64,000 bases of DNA from Ridgeia piscesae (taxonomy: Eukaryota > Annelida > Polychaeta > Sabellida > Siboglinidae), in NCBI GenBank assembly GCA_025642075.2, contig JAODUO010000182.1, positions 402,501-466,500 of the forward strand. Reading direction: 5' to 3'. Made by a program: the position numbers and the translations under genes. This document shows positions 36,001 to 48,400 of this stretch, piece by piece; positions within the stretch are counted from its first letter, which is position 1; each line of letters starts with the position of its first letter. The notes under the pieces were generated by a model. It was not told where the DNA came from. It saw only the letters and a list, made by a program, of their open reading frames with translations, and did no database searches.

Positions 36001-39000
36001 TTCACAAATTATCGATCACAAATTATCGTAAAATTTGTATCTGTAAAACAGCCCCATTACGATGAATCCCACTGGCACTGATGTCTTCTCTTGGTGACAG
36101 TCTATAGATCATCTCATCTGCAATCAGACGCAACTACTTTCATCTGGCCTCAGCCCCACCCCCATTCAAAAATTTGAAAAACTCATAATGATGATATCAA
36201 TCTATTAACTGCATGATGCCTGTCTGGTGCCAGACGAAACATTCTCAGACCCCCCTTCCCCAAATGAAAGTATTTTGCCAATCTATTGGACACTGACATT
36301 CCGAGTTGATCCCTGAGGTTTCCTGCTGAATGAGTCTGTTTTGTGTATTATACGGTTATAAAAATTAGTTATATGTGTTCTTATTACTGACTTCCCACAA
36401 CTACAAGAGAAGTTACTTGGCTAAGTGGGAGAATAGAATAATCTACATAAATTTCCCACTTGTCTGCTGAGATACATGTAGTTACAGGTCACGTCAAACC
36501 ACTGCTCGTTTCTTAGTTTGTGTTAGCAAGTTTTTAGTTTTATCACATTAAAATAAAGTACGACATACATAAATGTTGCAAAAAATAAACAGATTTCACT
36601 ATCGTAGGTGGTTTAAAACATACTGGAGTGAAATGCAATGAAGACAAAAACGTTTAAGTAGGCTAGGTTCCTGTCATCATCCATCACAAGATACACTATC
36701 CAGGCCACATTTGTACCCAGCGCAGACAAAATTGTAAACATCATGCCCCTTATAGCTGTTGGCTTCTAGATTTTTTCATAATAAACTTGTCCAAATTTGG
36801 CTGTGCATCTGGCTTTCACTAAACATTGCAGGGGCCATAAAGAAAGGCCCAAGATGGCCAAACAAATATACTTCTGATTCAGAATACTCTCTCACAAAGA
36901 CCATTCACATGACCAGATGGCTTAGGAAATGTCCAAGTTTCTATTCCACAAACATCTGTCAAATGTCTGATTAAAATCTATTCTGGTAAATGTCGCATTC
37001 ACTGTGGTAGCAAGTGTGCATTGTTATTAATGATGAACTTCTTTTTACAACTGATATCTTGTTTGACTGTCTGCAGTATTGAAACAGGCTTCTAAAAAAT
37101 CCATATTATTCCTGTACAATATTTGTTTTATTTAAATGCAATCAACTGCATTTTATTTAGCAACGAAGCAATGTGTACGTCCATAAATAGAACACAAATT
37201 AACATATTTCTTTAATTTCTTATAACTTTGCCCTCCCCCAACTTGACTAAGACATCTGATTAAACTGATCACAGATGCTGTCTATGGTATGTTATCTACA
37301 AACTTTATATGCCCCATTTAAACAAGGTCAAAAGTAAAACAGGATGTTTCTACAAACTGAGATTACAGCAGCATGTGACAGGTGCATTGATGTCTAACTA
37401 GCAGGATGTATGACGAACAAAAGCAAATTTACTAGGTATGTATTCCCAGAATCTCACATTTGCCTCCATTTAAATTCATGTCAAATAGTTCTGAAATAGT
37501 TCATGAACACAACTATATCCTAGGCCACAAAACAAACAAGTAGCTCACTTTATTATGTGAAATAAATGTAAAATACACCACAAACGTGGGCAGTAACATC
37601 CGTCCATTAGAGTATTACCACAAAAAACATATGTTATTAATTAACATAAGAATGAGTTTCCTGTCATGTGACCCTATAGACAGGAGCAGTCATAAAACAC
37701 CACCTTGATTAAACTGTATATGAAACTACGAAATTTCATTCTTTGTATCGATATAATCAATGGAAATGCTCAGTTCCAGATCATGTGTATAACTGATGAC
37801 AATGACGGTGCGACTCGTCCACAACAAAACATTTATTGGATAAACTTAACCCAAAATAATGTTTTTTAACCCTTTCAAGCTAAAGTTAGTTACTTTTGAA
37901 ATCGTCTATGCTGAACAGTCAGGCCCAGTTAGATTTAGACAAAATTAAACAGGATAGAGCACGTTACGGGAAGCAAACTTTAAAATGAAAGTGTGTAATG
38001 TTCTTCTAATTTAAGATAGATCAATTTACCGGAACCAAACTTTACCAGAACCAAACTTCAAAATGAAACTACGTAATGTTCTTCTAATTTAGGATATATA
38101 AAAGTCAGTTCTATTGTCCAGTCATAATGGACAGCTGACCACTGTACATGGAATGTCCAGCTGGGAAAAGGAAATATTCACCAAACTGAATAACTGACTA
38201 ATTTTGGCAGTGACAGCAACTGTGTCCCCAGATGTCAACAGACAGATGTCCAGCTGGGGCAATGGTGACAGATGTGCCTGTTGCCAAGACAACACCCTAT
38301 TACAGAAGTGACAGCTGTCAATCATGACTTTAATGGCCCTGGATGAATGGAGAAAGAGTAAGGCTGGACTGAGTGATGTTAGAATATGCCACCTATCCCA
38401 TGGAAGGGAATTTCAAAAAATGAACTGGGATGTGAGGGTAACAATCTTTGTGAAAGATTGGGTTTCCCCCAATTTGATAATTCTGTCCATGGCAAATAGT
38501 AGAAATGACTTGTGGTCACCACATCATGGAAATATTTTTTAACGTGTTTTTTTTCTCCCAGAAACAAATGTGATCCATATATAAATTCAACTATAATTAT
38601 TCAAAGATCATAATACACACAAACTATATCACGGTGCAAACCCAGTAAATGTAATGTATCATTTAGCGGGCAAGTACATTTAACTTATGCTAGTCCCAGA
38701 ATTAAATGTTTTTTGGGTTTCATTTTTAGACATCAAAGCAAGGTTATTCTATTATAACAACCATTTTCCTAAGTATTAACGGATTTGCAATAAATTAGTT
38801 AATGACCATTGGTTTGGTGTCATCACGTCTCACTTACTCATTTAACCTTTGTAATACAACACTTCTAAACTTGACATAAGAAAACAGAAGTTTCAAGTAG
38901 CGCCCGTAAGACTAACATATTAAATTTACATTCCATAAAACCGTGGGAAATTTTGAGTAATCCGTATTAAACAATCACTTTGTGGTTATAAGCCTCTACC

Positions 39001-42000
39001 ATATTATAACATTTCGACTTTATGCGTTTATTCTAGAATGACTCCTGTGAAAGATAAATTAAAACGGAAAGGGCCTCATTTAGCGACTCAGTGTTCTTTT
39101 TTCTGAACAAAACATTACATATTATCATAATGCACTACTACTTCTGCAAAGTTTGCAAATAACCCAATTAACAGAAATTTTTCACAGCAAAATTGCCATA
39201 ACTGTACAGGTAACACCCTTCAACCACATTGACCATTGAGGTTTATTATTTGCATATATGTTTTGGGTAGGTTTTTATAGGTAAAACGTGTACTGAAGAT
39301 GAATCCTAACAGACCAGTATTATTTCATATGAAGATATTTATGCAATGAGGTTGTTTTTGAAGATTTATTTATAATTTGTTGTAGACATGTAACATTGCT
39401 TGAGAGTACTGTATATTATAATGACTGCATAATTGACGTAATTTTTTTATTTACACTGCGAGATAATGTAATAATTTTAAAATGTCATTAAATAAGACAT
39501 TATTACAATATTATTGTTGTTGTGTTATTGCATATAAAAAATAAACTAAGATAGCATAGCAAAAAAAGGTCTTGTAGACATGTATCATTAGGTTTTTACC
39601 CGAAGTTGTGACTGGCAAAAATTTGATCCTGCATAAAGCCCTGGGACTGAGTGATGTTAGAATAGGCCACCTATCCCCTGGAAGGGAGTAGGTATTCAAA
39701 GAATGCTATACCAAGGCTGGGAATGTGCAAGGTTGTAAACAATGGCTCTTGTGTAATGAGTTTGGGTTTCCCCCAATGTTAGATGTAATTCTGTCCATGA
39801 AGCAAGCTGCCAGTAGAAATGTCTTGTGGTCAAACATTATGTAAGTAAAGTCCAGGTGTTCATGGGTCATTCAGTGACTTTTTGTTGCTGACCAATTGAG
39901 CTATGATGACATCAGGTGCACATGACTGATCACTTATATATAAATTCAAAGTTCATAATACACACAAAGAGGTTCTATATCAGGTGCAGACCTAGTCAAG
40001 TGTAATGATATCAAGTACAGTTTAACTTAGTGCTAGTCCATGAATTAAATGTTTTGTTGTTGAATCATTTTAGTACATGTGGAGACATGCACGGGTTATT
40101 CTATTTATTACTAAGTCCATATTTCCTAAGTATGTGCAACAAGATATGTTAGTCAATAAACTATCAGTTCAATGACATCATTGTGTTTTTGTTGCGCCTG
40201 ACATCACAGTCTGCACTTACTCATTTACCTTAGTCATACAACGAGTCATGTGGCTACCAACTTGACATAAGAAACACAGGAAGTTTCCATTTGGTAGCCG
40301 TGCCATTTCTCATACAAGATCTATTTTAGGACACTCATTCAGTAATGATGACATCATAATTGACAGCCAGGCATTAGTCAGTCTGCCCTGGTAGAGTACT
40401 TCCAAGCATACGTTGCCCAATAGTTGTAGTCATTGCCATACAAACCCAGTGGAAATTTCCACTGCAGTAAGGGGGGTCAACGTCTTGCCGAAACAATCAC
40501 TTTGTTGGCATTAATTGGAAGAAACCTACCTAACCAGTATGTCCATAATATTTTAACAATTTCTCCATTTTCCTAAGAATGCTCACTATGATGTATATAA
40601 CAAAACAGGCAAGTCCATCATCTGCCAATGAGCAATGTCACTCAGTGTTTTCTTTTTATCTTGGACACAAATTCTACATTTCAGTGGACCAGTATTTATT
40701 GCATAATGACTACTTATTTCTGCATAATTTAGACAAAAACCCTGATATTAAACACCTGTTTAGATGTAATTTTTCTCAGTTCATATTGCCATTAGGACTC
40801 GGTACGACCCAGGTGAACAACCACTTGCAAGATCTCAATCATTGACCTATAATGAGGGTTATATCTAGTTTGCACTCATACCTGTAATTTGGGGTGACGC
40901 CCGATTTTTATCAGGTGAAAACGTGTACTGAAGCATGACACTCCTGAGACAGACCAGATACAATACAACTATTTATGATAGTGACATTTCAATTTCTGTC
41001 AGCAGTAATTTATTTTTGGATGTTGTTAATTTAATTCTTTATCACTAGCGAGCTGAGGTTACTACGTTGAGCAAGGTGTGCCTTGTACCGAAGGTAATTC
41101 TTACCTTACAAATAAACTGAATACAAACATTGTGTGAAAACTGAAGTTACTGGTGAGAACACGTTAGATTTGTCACACCACCCATTACCGCAGTAAAGGG
41201 GTCATGTCATACTTATTTGCCCCCTGACAACTGACTACTAATTTTTTGCATACAGGTTATTCCAATTTACTAATTTGTTTTACCGTTTTTGGTATAAAAA
41301 ACACTTCATACAGAATTTAATTTTGTGTAGAATATTGCATACATGAGGACATGATGTCTCATAGACTGCAATGTCTCTGTATAGAACTTGCACACTTATG
41401 AATTGTGAAACAAACCAGGCTCCATATCCACTCAAGCAGGCAGGCAAATTTGTAAACTCACACTGCCAATTCAGGCCAGATCCGGTAGTTTCTGGCAACA
41501 GTGACCTCATTCAGAAAGCACCCATAAAAACTCCCCTGTCTGCATGTCAAAGAACCCTTAGCAGCGCCCCAGGTTTGATTTGTGGGTGACATCCTGGGGA
41601 CTGTCTCACTCCAATAACAGGCTGAGGAAAAAATTAAATAAACAAACAGAATCCACTGTAAAATTTAAACTTTCTAAAAAAAATGCTGGCACTATGCTTA
41701 CAGAAAACCAGATTTTGGGGCCAAATTAGCAAGTGTCCTGGTGCATAGGGAAATAAATTTCAAAATATCAAACTGGACTTATGAACTCAGAAGATTTCTA
41801 GTGACACTGTCCCCTGTTGTTTGTTCCACGTGTATCTGTTTGAAAGTCGACACAGCCAGTTGAGATAAATACACAGGACTTTGGCCAGAAAGAATTTTTA
41901 ATGTTTGCACCTGCACCGGGAGAAAAACTGTACTGACTGTGCAGAACTGTGACACTCATGGCTGACTCACGACTAAGATTACACTGAAACGAACCACATC

Positions 42001-45000
42001 AATTTAATTTAAATTGACTTCCAACACTTTTTGTAGTCGTGTTCAAAAATATATTTTAATCAATCAGACTTCAGACTACACTGTACAATCAGATGTACAG
42101 ATGATACTATCAGATAGAGGTGTAATGATACATCGAGAGTTATCGATGTATTGCAATAATCGATGTGGCATGCAATACCATTGAGAATAAATCTGTCTAT
42201 CAATTGCTATCAGTACGGCACATATTCCCAAATCGGAGCAAAGGTGCCTCATGTAAAAATAATTCGAACTACATATTTATTTTTGGCTCCTTAATGATCC
42301 TATAATATCACAACAGTAATTATAACTACCAGGATGCTATTGTGATCAATATGCAGATTGCTTTCAAAAATTAAACTGTCAATACCATAAATTCTACTTT
42401 ACCATGTCTGACTACAGTGACCCTGCACACACTGCCAACAGATCACTGGTCATTGCCCAAAATTACACATATCAACCTGTCATGTCACTGATAACAATCT
42501 TCCACTTCGCTTAAATTTATCTCTCTGAACTCAATCCTAACTGCAAACAGAACCATCTTCCCACAGCCTGTCTGCTTTCAGTCTCAGCAAACATTTTCTT
42601 TGGGTGCCTTGAAGGTCGATCAAATTACAGACAGAGAGGAAAAACTGGTTGTACCAGAAATAGTTGTTCGAACAATCTGGGAGTGCATTGTTCACATCCT
42701 AACAAGGCACCTACATTACGGATAAGAGAGCAGTTTGTGTTCGTGTTCATGTTCTACCACAGCACAATGTACGGCCTAGAGACTACAGCATTGCCAGAGA
42801 AACAACAGAGGGTAGGGTGCAGGCTTGAAAACAACTGGGTAAGAAGAATTGTGGGAGTAAACTGCATCCTGACATACAAAAAACCCTTGTAAATTATCAT
42901 TAAAAAAACTGCATCACCCAAAAGGTTGGCAGCACTATATGGGTGTTCCATTCAAACATGATGCCTTGGCTGGTTTATGTGCAGCCCATATAGGCATGCC
43001 CTGTCAGTTTAACCCTCTATCCTGTATGCAGTGGTTTCACCATTGAATGTGTTAGTTTTTTTATACCAGACTTGCTCAGTTTTTGTACCAGACATGTTTT
43101 TGACTTCCCACTTACACAGACAGAACCTGCTAGAGGGGAATTTGGGAGGACTCCTGTGGAACAAGGAAAGTGACACCCCAGCCTTGAGGAGGGATGACAA
43201 GATGCTGTCTGGATAAAATGACGACAATGGAATACTCACGTAACCTGCCAAACAAAACACAATGTAGACAAATAAAACAAGGAATGTTGATCTCTAAATT
43301 GCCATGATATTATTACAGTGTGACTGATGTTACAGTTATTTATATTTTAATTACAACTTGCATAATTGTAAGTTTAGAATGTTAAATGTTTTTAAAGTTT
43401 AAAAAACTGGCTGATTAAGAGGTGCAAAAATACTGCGACTATATCCGAAACTGAGACATTTGGTGCTATTGTCTAAAAAGCTGTGAAGGAATATTTCAGA
43501 CTACAAGTGGCACAACCTCCAGCTAGACTCTATCCTGTTTCACTTTGCTCTAAGCCAGGCACCTTGCAGATAACAGGTGGACTTTGTATCCTGCCTGGAA
43601 TGTTCTGAGTTTCTCACCCCAGTAAAAATGGGTTAATGTGCACAGCACAGGATGGGTTTGGCACAAGGGACAACACAGGCATGGGTGCGAGGGGTAGTTT
43701 ATGAGGTCTATGAGAGGACAGATGGAACCGTTTCCAAACTGCACAATCCAAATCAGATTGATTAATTAATTAATCATCAGGATAGCCCATGCACTTGTCA
43801 GTGGAATGGCCCAAAGCTATGGCAGATGCTTTGGAAAGGTACACACCTAACCCAGACTGTTTTCCATGAAGTGGGATCCCCAAGCTATAACCTGAACTGC
43901 AGGATTCCGGATACATTCGCTGGTCAACCATTGTGTTGCGTAATCAAATTATTTTATTTTAGCAGTAAACACAATTAGTTATCCACGTCTACATGGATTA
44001 TGTAGTCATCATGATTTTTTACTACATTTCAAAACCAGTCACTTTGTTGAGTCAAGACTGTGGGGTTACTTGTTTAGATGTTTATGCAGACTGTATATTG
44101 TATAATTTTCTATAACAAGACAAGAATTTCACTAACACGTTTCACACAAACTGACATTTGAAGAAAAGTGAAAATTTTATTTAAAGATATTTCTGTGGAC
44201 CCAACCAAAAATGTCAGTTATAATGGATGCGGATTGGAAAACTAACTGTGGTCTGTCCCCAGTTGTATCCTACCCCTGCAGTGACCCTCTGACAAACCAG
44301 TGCATCTACACCTGCAGCTAGACCAACTGCACGTGAACCACGGCACATCCTCCTGCCTTGCCAGTCCACCCACACAAGGGCAATAAATGTTTATGTAAAA
44401 ATGAATCTATGCCAGACATGTTAGAGGCAGCTGCATTTACATGATCCTGGCTGAACCCTGTCAAGTGCAGTGGCCACTTTCGCCAGGCCAGTCACTTCTG
44501 TTGTCAACAAGATGATGGTCTTTTAGAATCAAATAAGGCCAGTGAGGACATTCTGTCATCTTACACCTGCAGTATAAATGTAAGGCTGGCTATGTGGCAC
44601 TTTCACTGGGTTTGGGGCAATCTTAATTGCTAGTCTGCCACAGTGGGCTGGCACCCTAGTGCACTGGGGGTAACCTTCACTGCAACCCCTGTGGGTTGGG
44701 GGTAATACTGAGTAGTTAGGGCTAACCTTCACTGCAACCCCTCTGTGGTTTGTGGGAGACCTACTTACTCTAACACTATCTCCCTGTCAACCAGATAGAG
44801 TGATACTAGATTAATTGTGGCACTGAATGCCACAGGGGGCACTACCCCCAGTGGAATGGTCCAGGGGGGACAATGATTCCCATGGAGAACTGCAAATTAC
44901 CAAACCCAGCACATCCTCTAGGGAGACAGTCCCATTCAACAAATGCATCCTGGGACTCCTGAGCTTGACCCAAGAAAGTTGGAGTAATTTTACCAGTCCA

Positions 45001-45431
45001 ACTAGGACATCTAATCATGGTGATATATGCATGAAAAATTACACTAGTGTACTCTAAACTACGATACTACTATATGCCTATTCATTGTCTCACTTGTAGC
45101 CTTATTCAGTTATTAACACTGGAAGACACTTAAAATTCATAACAAACAGTTACCATCCACTCCACTGGGCTGAAACTCTTGAAAACATCAAAGTACAAAT
45201 CCAGACGGGCACAGCACAACATTCCTAAACCGTGCACTGGTTGCCACCGAAATGTCACATCTCGATGCATACAAAATCATGAACAGAAGTTGCCCACTGA
45301 CCTTCCTTGCTTGGCAGCGGGTTCTTCTCCTGAAGTTCGGCATGCTTCAGTTTCTTCGGGTCGAAGCCGGTGATGAGATCATCTATGGCTGTGGGCAGAT
45401 GCTTCTTCGAGCTGTCTTCTGTGGTGGCCAT
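24062..45431 (-). CDS. Six-repeat thymosin-beta (actin monomer-binding) protein
   Basis: Seven coding exons on the minus strand: 45431-45302 (start and repeat 1), 33396-33283 (repeat 2), 31511-31398 (3), 30758-30645 (4), 29987-29874 (5), 25938-25837 (6), 24099-24062 (tail, TAG stop). They join in frame to 726 bases, 241 residues. Each repeat has the thymosin-beta layout: a short helix, F-D-x-x-x-L, the actin-contact segment, then EKNPLP and a second helix (EALEMEKK, SSLEAEKQHE, TIEQEKRLSASS). Thymosin-beta/WH2 proteins bind G-actin; multi-repeat forms in invertebrates (Drosophila ciboulot, the C. elegans tetrathymosin, Hermissenda Csp proteins) can promote or restrain filament assembly. Internal exons are all phase 1-1: four of 114 bases and one of 102. 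The start MATTEDSS has A at -3 and G at +4 and follows a spliced 5' UTR. Further repeat exons in the 12 kb intron between repeats 1 and 2 cannot be excluded, though I saw none. Confidence 0.95.
25679..25824. mobile_element. Short palindromic (MITE-like) element beside thymosin exon 6
   Basis: AATCACAACTGTAAAGATTC at about 25691 is mirrored by GAATCTTTACAGTTGTGAAT at about 25795; outer arms are also partly complementary (CAAATTTGTTT against AAGAAACTTG). The element is about 145 bp and ends 13 bases from the exon-6 donor at 25837. Confidence 0.65.
27733..27864. repeat. Pentanucleotide microsatellite (CAGTA)n, 26 copies
   Basis: 132 bases of perfect GTACA/CAGTA units inside a thymosin intron. 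The pentamer lacks stop codons on both strands and so creates long spurious open frames (YSTVQ repeats). Confidence 0.97.
29697..29851. repeat. G-rich 13-bp minisatellite (GTTGGAGGGTGGG)
   Basis: Eight or more imperfect copies of GTTGGAGGGTGGG on the plus strand, starting 23 bases past the donor of thymosin exon 5 (29874). It is G-quadruplex-capable DNA; the transcript carries CCCACCCTCCAAC. Confidence 0.9.
31866..31925. repeat. Direct repeat of a 26-bp AT-rich unit, two copies
   Basis: ATTATCTTTGATAATTTATT occurs twice back to back, followed by ATTAA. Each copy contains the small palindrome ATTATC/GATAAT. Confidence 0.85.
32313..32503. repeat. 191-bp near-perfect palindrome
   Basis: Two 94-base arms face each other across a 3-base loop (32407-32409). 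Left: TATGGCGTA at 32313, GCAAGGATTAA about 32350, GTTTAAAATGTGA about 32379. Right: TCACATTTTAAAC, TTAATCCTTGC, TACGCCATA ending 32503. Both ends and the centre share one symmetry axis. It is probably a MITE hairpin. Confidence 0.85.
38364..39375. repeat. Duplicated segment, copy A
   Basis: Collinear with 39641-41015: shared blocks in order include ACTGAGTGATGTTAGAATA, GGGTTTCCCCCAAT, TTCATAATACACACAAA, ACTTGACATAAGAAA, ACAATCACTTTGT and AAAACGTGTACTGAAG. Confidence 0.85.
39641..41015. repeat. Duplicated segment, copy B
   Basis: Second copy of 38364-39375, about 360 bp longer. The copies keep block order but differ by many small indels rather than mainly by substitutions. Confidence 0.85.
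42683..42892 (+). pseudogene. LINE reverse-transcriptase fragment
   Basis: MYGLETTALPEKQQR then ENNWVRRIVGVN is the common distal RT motif of many invertebrate LINEs (YGLET...NNWVRRI.GV). Only about 35 residues are recognisable before the frame ends. It lies antisense inside a thymosin intron. Confidence 0.7.
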
Positions 45432-45456
45432 CTTTAACTGCTCAACTCAACAATCT
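45432..45456 (-). promoter_or_regulatory. 5' UTR segment and splice acceptor before the thymosin start codon
   Basis: On the minus strand a pyrimidine run TTTTTTCTTCAG ends at 45455, 23 bases before the ATG at 45431. This implies that the coding exon begins at 45454 and that at least one untranslated 5' exon lies further right, somewhere in 45.5-55 kb. I could not place that exon with confidence. Confidence 0.6.
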
Positions 45457-48400
45457 GAAGAAAAAAGTTACTTAATTTAGGAACATGTGATCCATTTAAG
45501 GGGGAAATGCATGTTTTGCCATTTTCCCCTTTGCTTACCCCCACCCATTAAACTGTTGCAACATTACATTTCAGGGGTGTTCCAGACATGGTAGTTTAGT
45601 GGCCTCTAAATTTTAGATAACAACCCTGTTGAGGCTTGCCAAAAAAAATCGTATTAAATGGGTGGATTGAGCCAGAGATTCACCATGGCTCCATAACAAA
45701 CAGTTGCCAGTTGATAGTTACACTGAATGTTTTCACAGCAACACACACAATTTTCAAAGATCTAGGGGGGCATTTAGTAGGTAAACTAAGCACACCATTC
45801 TAGCACATACATAGCTCGAGAACAATTACAATGATCTAGGGGGACATTTGGCTCCTGACCTTCCTAGAACCATTATTTTAACATGTAACTAATGGATGAC
45901 ATAGGTTAGGTCCCTTTGTTACCCAATAGACTATAGAGATGCCACTGTTCACTAAAATACTTTGTCATTAAGTATCATTGTAAACATTTTACAATGTGGC
46001 CTTATTTCATCAACATTCTTACAAGATTGTCAATCCATCTGAAATCCTAGTTTGCTGACAAAAACATCAAAACCCAGCTGCTGACCCAATTCCTGTCACA
46101 TCATTATGTGGCTGCTTCTAATACCTAGGGGCAAATTAGTACTCAACTGAATGATTATCACATAAATCACTGGTGTTACACCAAGCAGGTAAATACACAC
46201 ATTATGACCCCAACATCCCAGTAAAACAGGACTTTACTGCAGGCACTCCTAAACTAATTGGTTTGATAAGAGATGACCCCTTGATCATATCCAAAGTATT
46301 TACAGCTGTGAGTGTTTACCCATAGCTAACCAACCAACGCCTTGTGCAAACTGACTCATTGCTAAGATTGAGGTGAGGCAACATTGTTTACTTTGACACA
46401 CTAGCTCTGACCTAGCAGGATCAGGGAACTGTTTACCTCGTAGATCAAATACAGAATACGGAATTCATTACACTATCTGTGCCAATCAGACCTCGCATTC
46501 ACTAGTCCCCCAGCCACAGCTCGGTCAACAGCTCTTAGTTTCCTCACCAGACGTAAACAACGAGCAGGCAGCCTGGCTTTTCGCCAGTTTACAAAACACC
46601 TTTCTTTGTGCGACACATAAACATGATTGGATCGGATGAAAATAGTTCCTTTGTCTGCGTGCAAACGGAAACCTTAAACTGCAACAGGGTTGCCTTTGTT
46701 AGGAAAGCAAGGAAGCGTGATACGTCAACAAGGGTCTCTATACTCTATACCGCGTGTGTTCATACAACATACATCTGTCAAAACCAATGAATGACTGAAG
46801 TTATGTATAGAATCTGACGAATCCATAACCATAGTCGACGAATCCACTACCATAGTCAACGGGTACTTTTGGTTAGGATCCGATTCCAGTCTTGGTTTCA
46901 GATTTCCTGAACAGATTACAACAGCTTACACCATGGAGTCAATCAAAGGGCTATCCAACCTAGAAACAGCACTTACAATTTGTAGAACAAATGTCAGATT
47001 AACCATCAAATAAACCCACACCACTGTCACTTCCCATCACCAGCACCCTGGTGCTGAGTGAGCTGACAGCAATTACAGTCAGCCGTCAGTCTGGCCCTAC
47101 AATTTTCCCACCAACCCGGAGATAACAACCCATGTTAAATGGCGTACATTGCTCCAAATTCTGCAGTGTCTGCTCAGCTCAGGAGCATTACTGTAAAGGC
47201 CACTGAATTGGACATTGGTTGGCTGGAATACCAGACTGACATAAAATACTACTAAACCGACAGTAAAGAAACCATTTTCACTGAAATGCTGATTATAGCA
47301 TCCATTTTGTAACGAGTGTCCATGATTTAGACAACACAAGCAGGACTGACTCACAGTAACTGCGAATGTATATTTCCTAATCAACTTTATAATGTGTTTC
47401 TTACTAAATACAAACCCAGTGCCAACTGCCAAAGCATCGACATCTGCCGAATTTTCCTGCAGATAAATTTGCATATTGCCGTTACTCACTAGCATGCACA
47501 TAGCAACATATTCAGAATGTTTTACAAACTATAATCATCATCATCATGTCGATTATTCATCACATTCCCCCAAACAACCAGTTCTGCGACAGTACAGGCC
47601 ATAAAAGCTGCCTTTAAACAAGAATTTAATTTTGGCGTCATACATGTTTTGCTTGCACTGCTATCTCGTGGTGCCTAGTGGAATCAATACAAACATTACA
47701 AGTAGCCAGTCAACAGCACCTAGGAGACCTCCAGCCTTGACAGAACATGATTACAGCTCCACAGTGTCATCTCTCACTGCACATACACACGCACAAATCC
47801 ACCATTTGGGTCACTCTTCGGCAACATAAACTGTTTAGTTAAATATGAGAACTCATTGAACTAATGAAACAAATTAATGTACCATTCTGCTGGGGAACTT
47901 TTACAGGTAATTTATGGTCTATGCAAATTCGCAGTAAGGCACAACTGATGACGACTATTCAGGCCATCTGCTGTAAAAAATATGTAATAATTTACATGTC
48001 CTGGTACACGTATGAGGCGGAATGAATGCAGCAAAAACCAGTGAATAAATCTACTTTATAAAGTAATTTTTATGGCTTACAATAAAAAATGCTGCACGTT
48101 GTTCACAGCAATGAAGCGGAAATGAAATACAAAATGAATCACCACATGGTTCGCACAGTTGTGATATTCTGTCTACACTCAAGATTAACCATGTGATAAC
48201 ACACTTTGACCCTGAGGGTAGAGACACAACACCCCCATGAATAATCACCCTGGGCTGGATAAGCCAGTGACTAATCCACCCCTGATGTTGAGATCTGATC
48301 TCTGGGGTAAGTGGTAAGTACCCCTCCCAGCACAGTACCCATGACCATGTTAGGAAGTGTGGGTGAAACTGAAGCCACTGAAATACTGAGGTAATAAGAG

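Larger units (their letters stand above)
33397..45301. other. 12 kb thymosin intron between repeats 1 and 2
   Basis: It holds a duplicated segment (38.36-41.0 kb), a LINE remnant (42.7 kb) and an unexplained 153-codon plus-strand open frame (33753-34214). Short direct repeats occur at 44.6-44.75 kb (TAACCTTCACTGCAACCCCT twice). No extra thymosin exon was recognised. Confidence 0.5.

Noticed and set aside
47097..47501. Minus-strand 134-codon open frame upstream of thymosin
   Set aside because: It has no recognisable domain, no good start context and no splice partners; chance is likely in DNA of this length.
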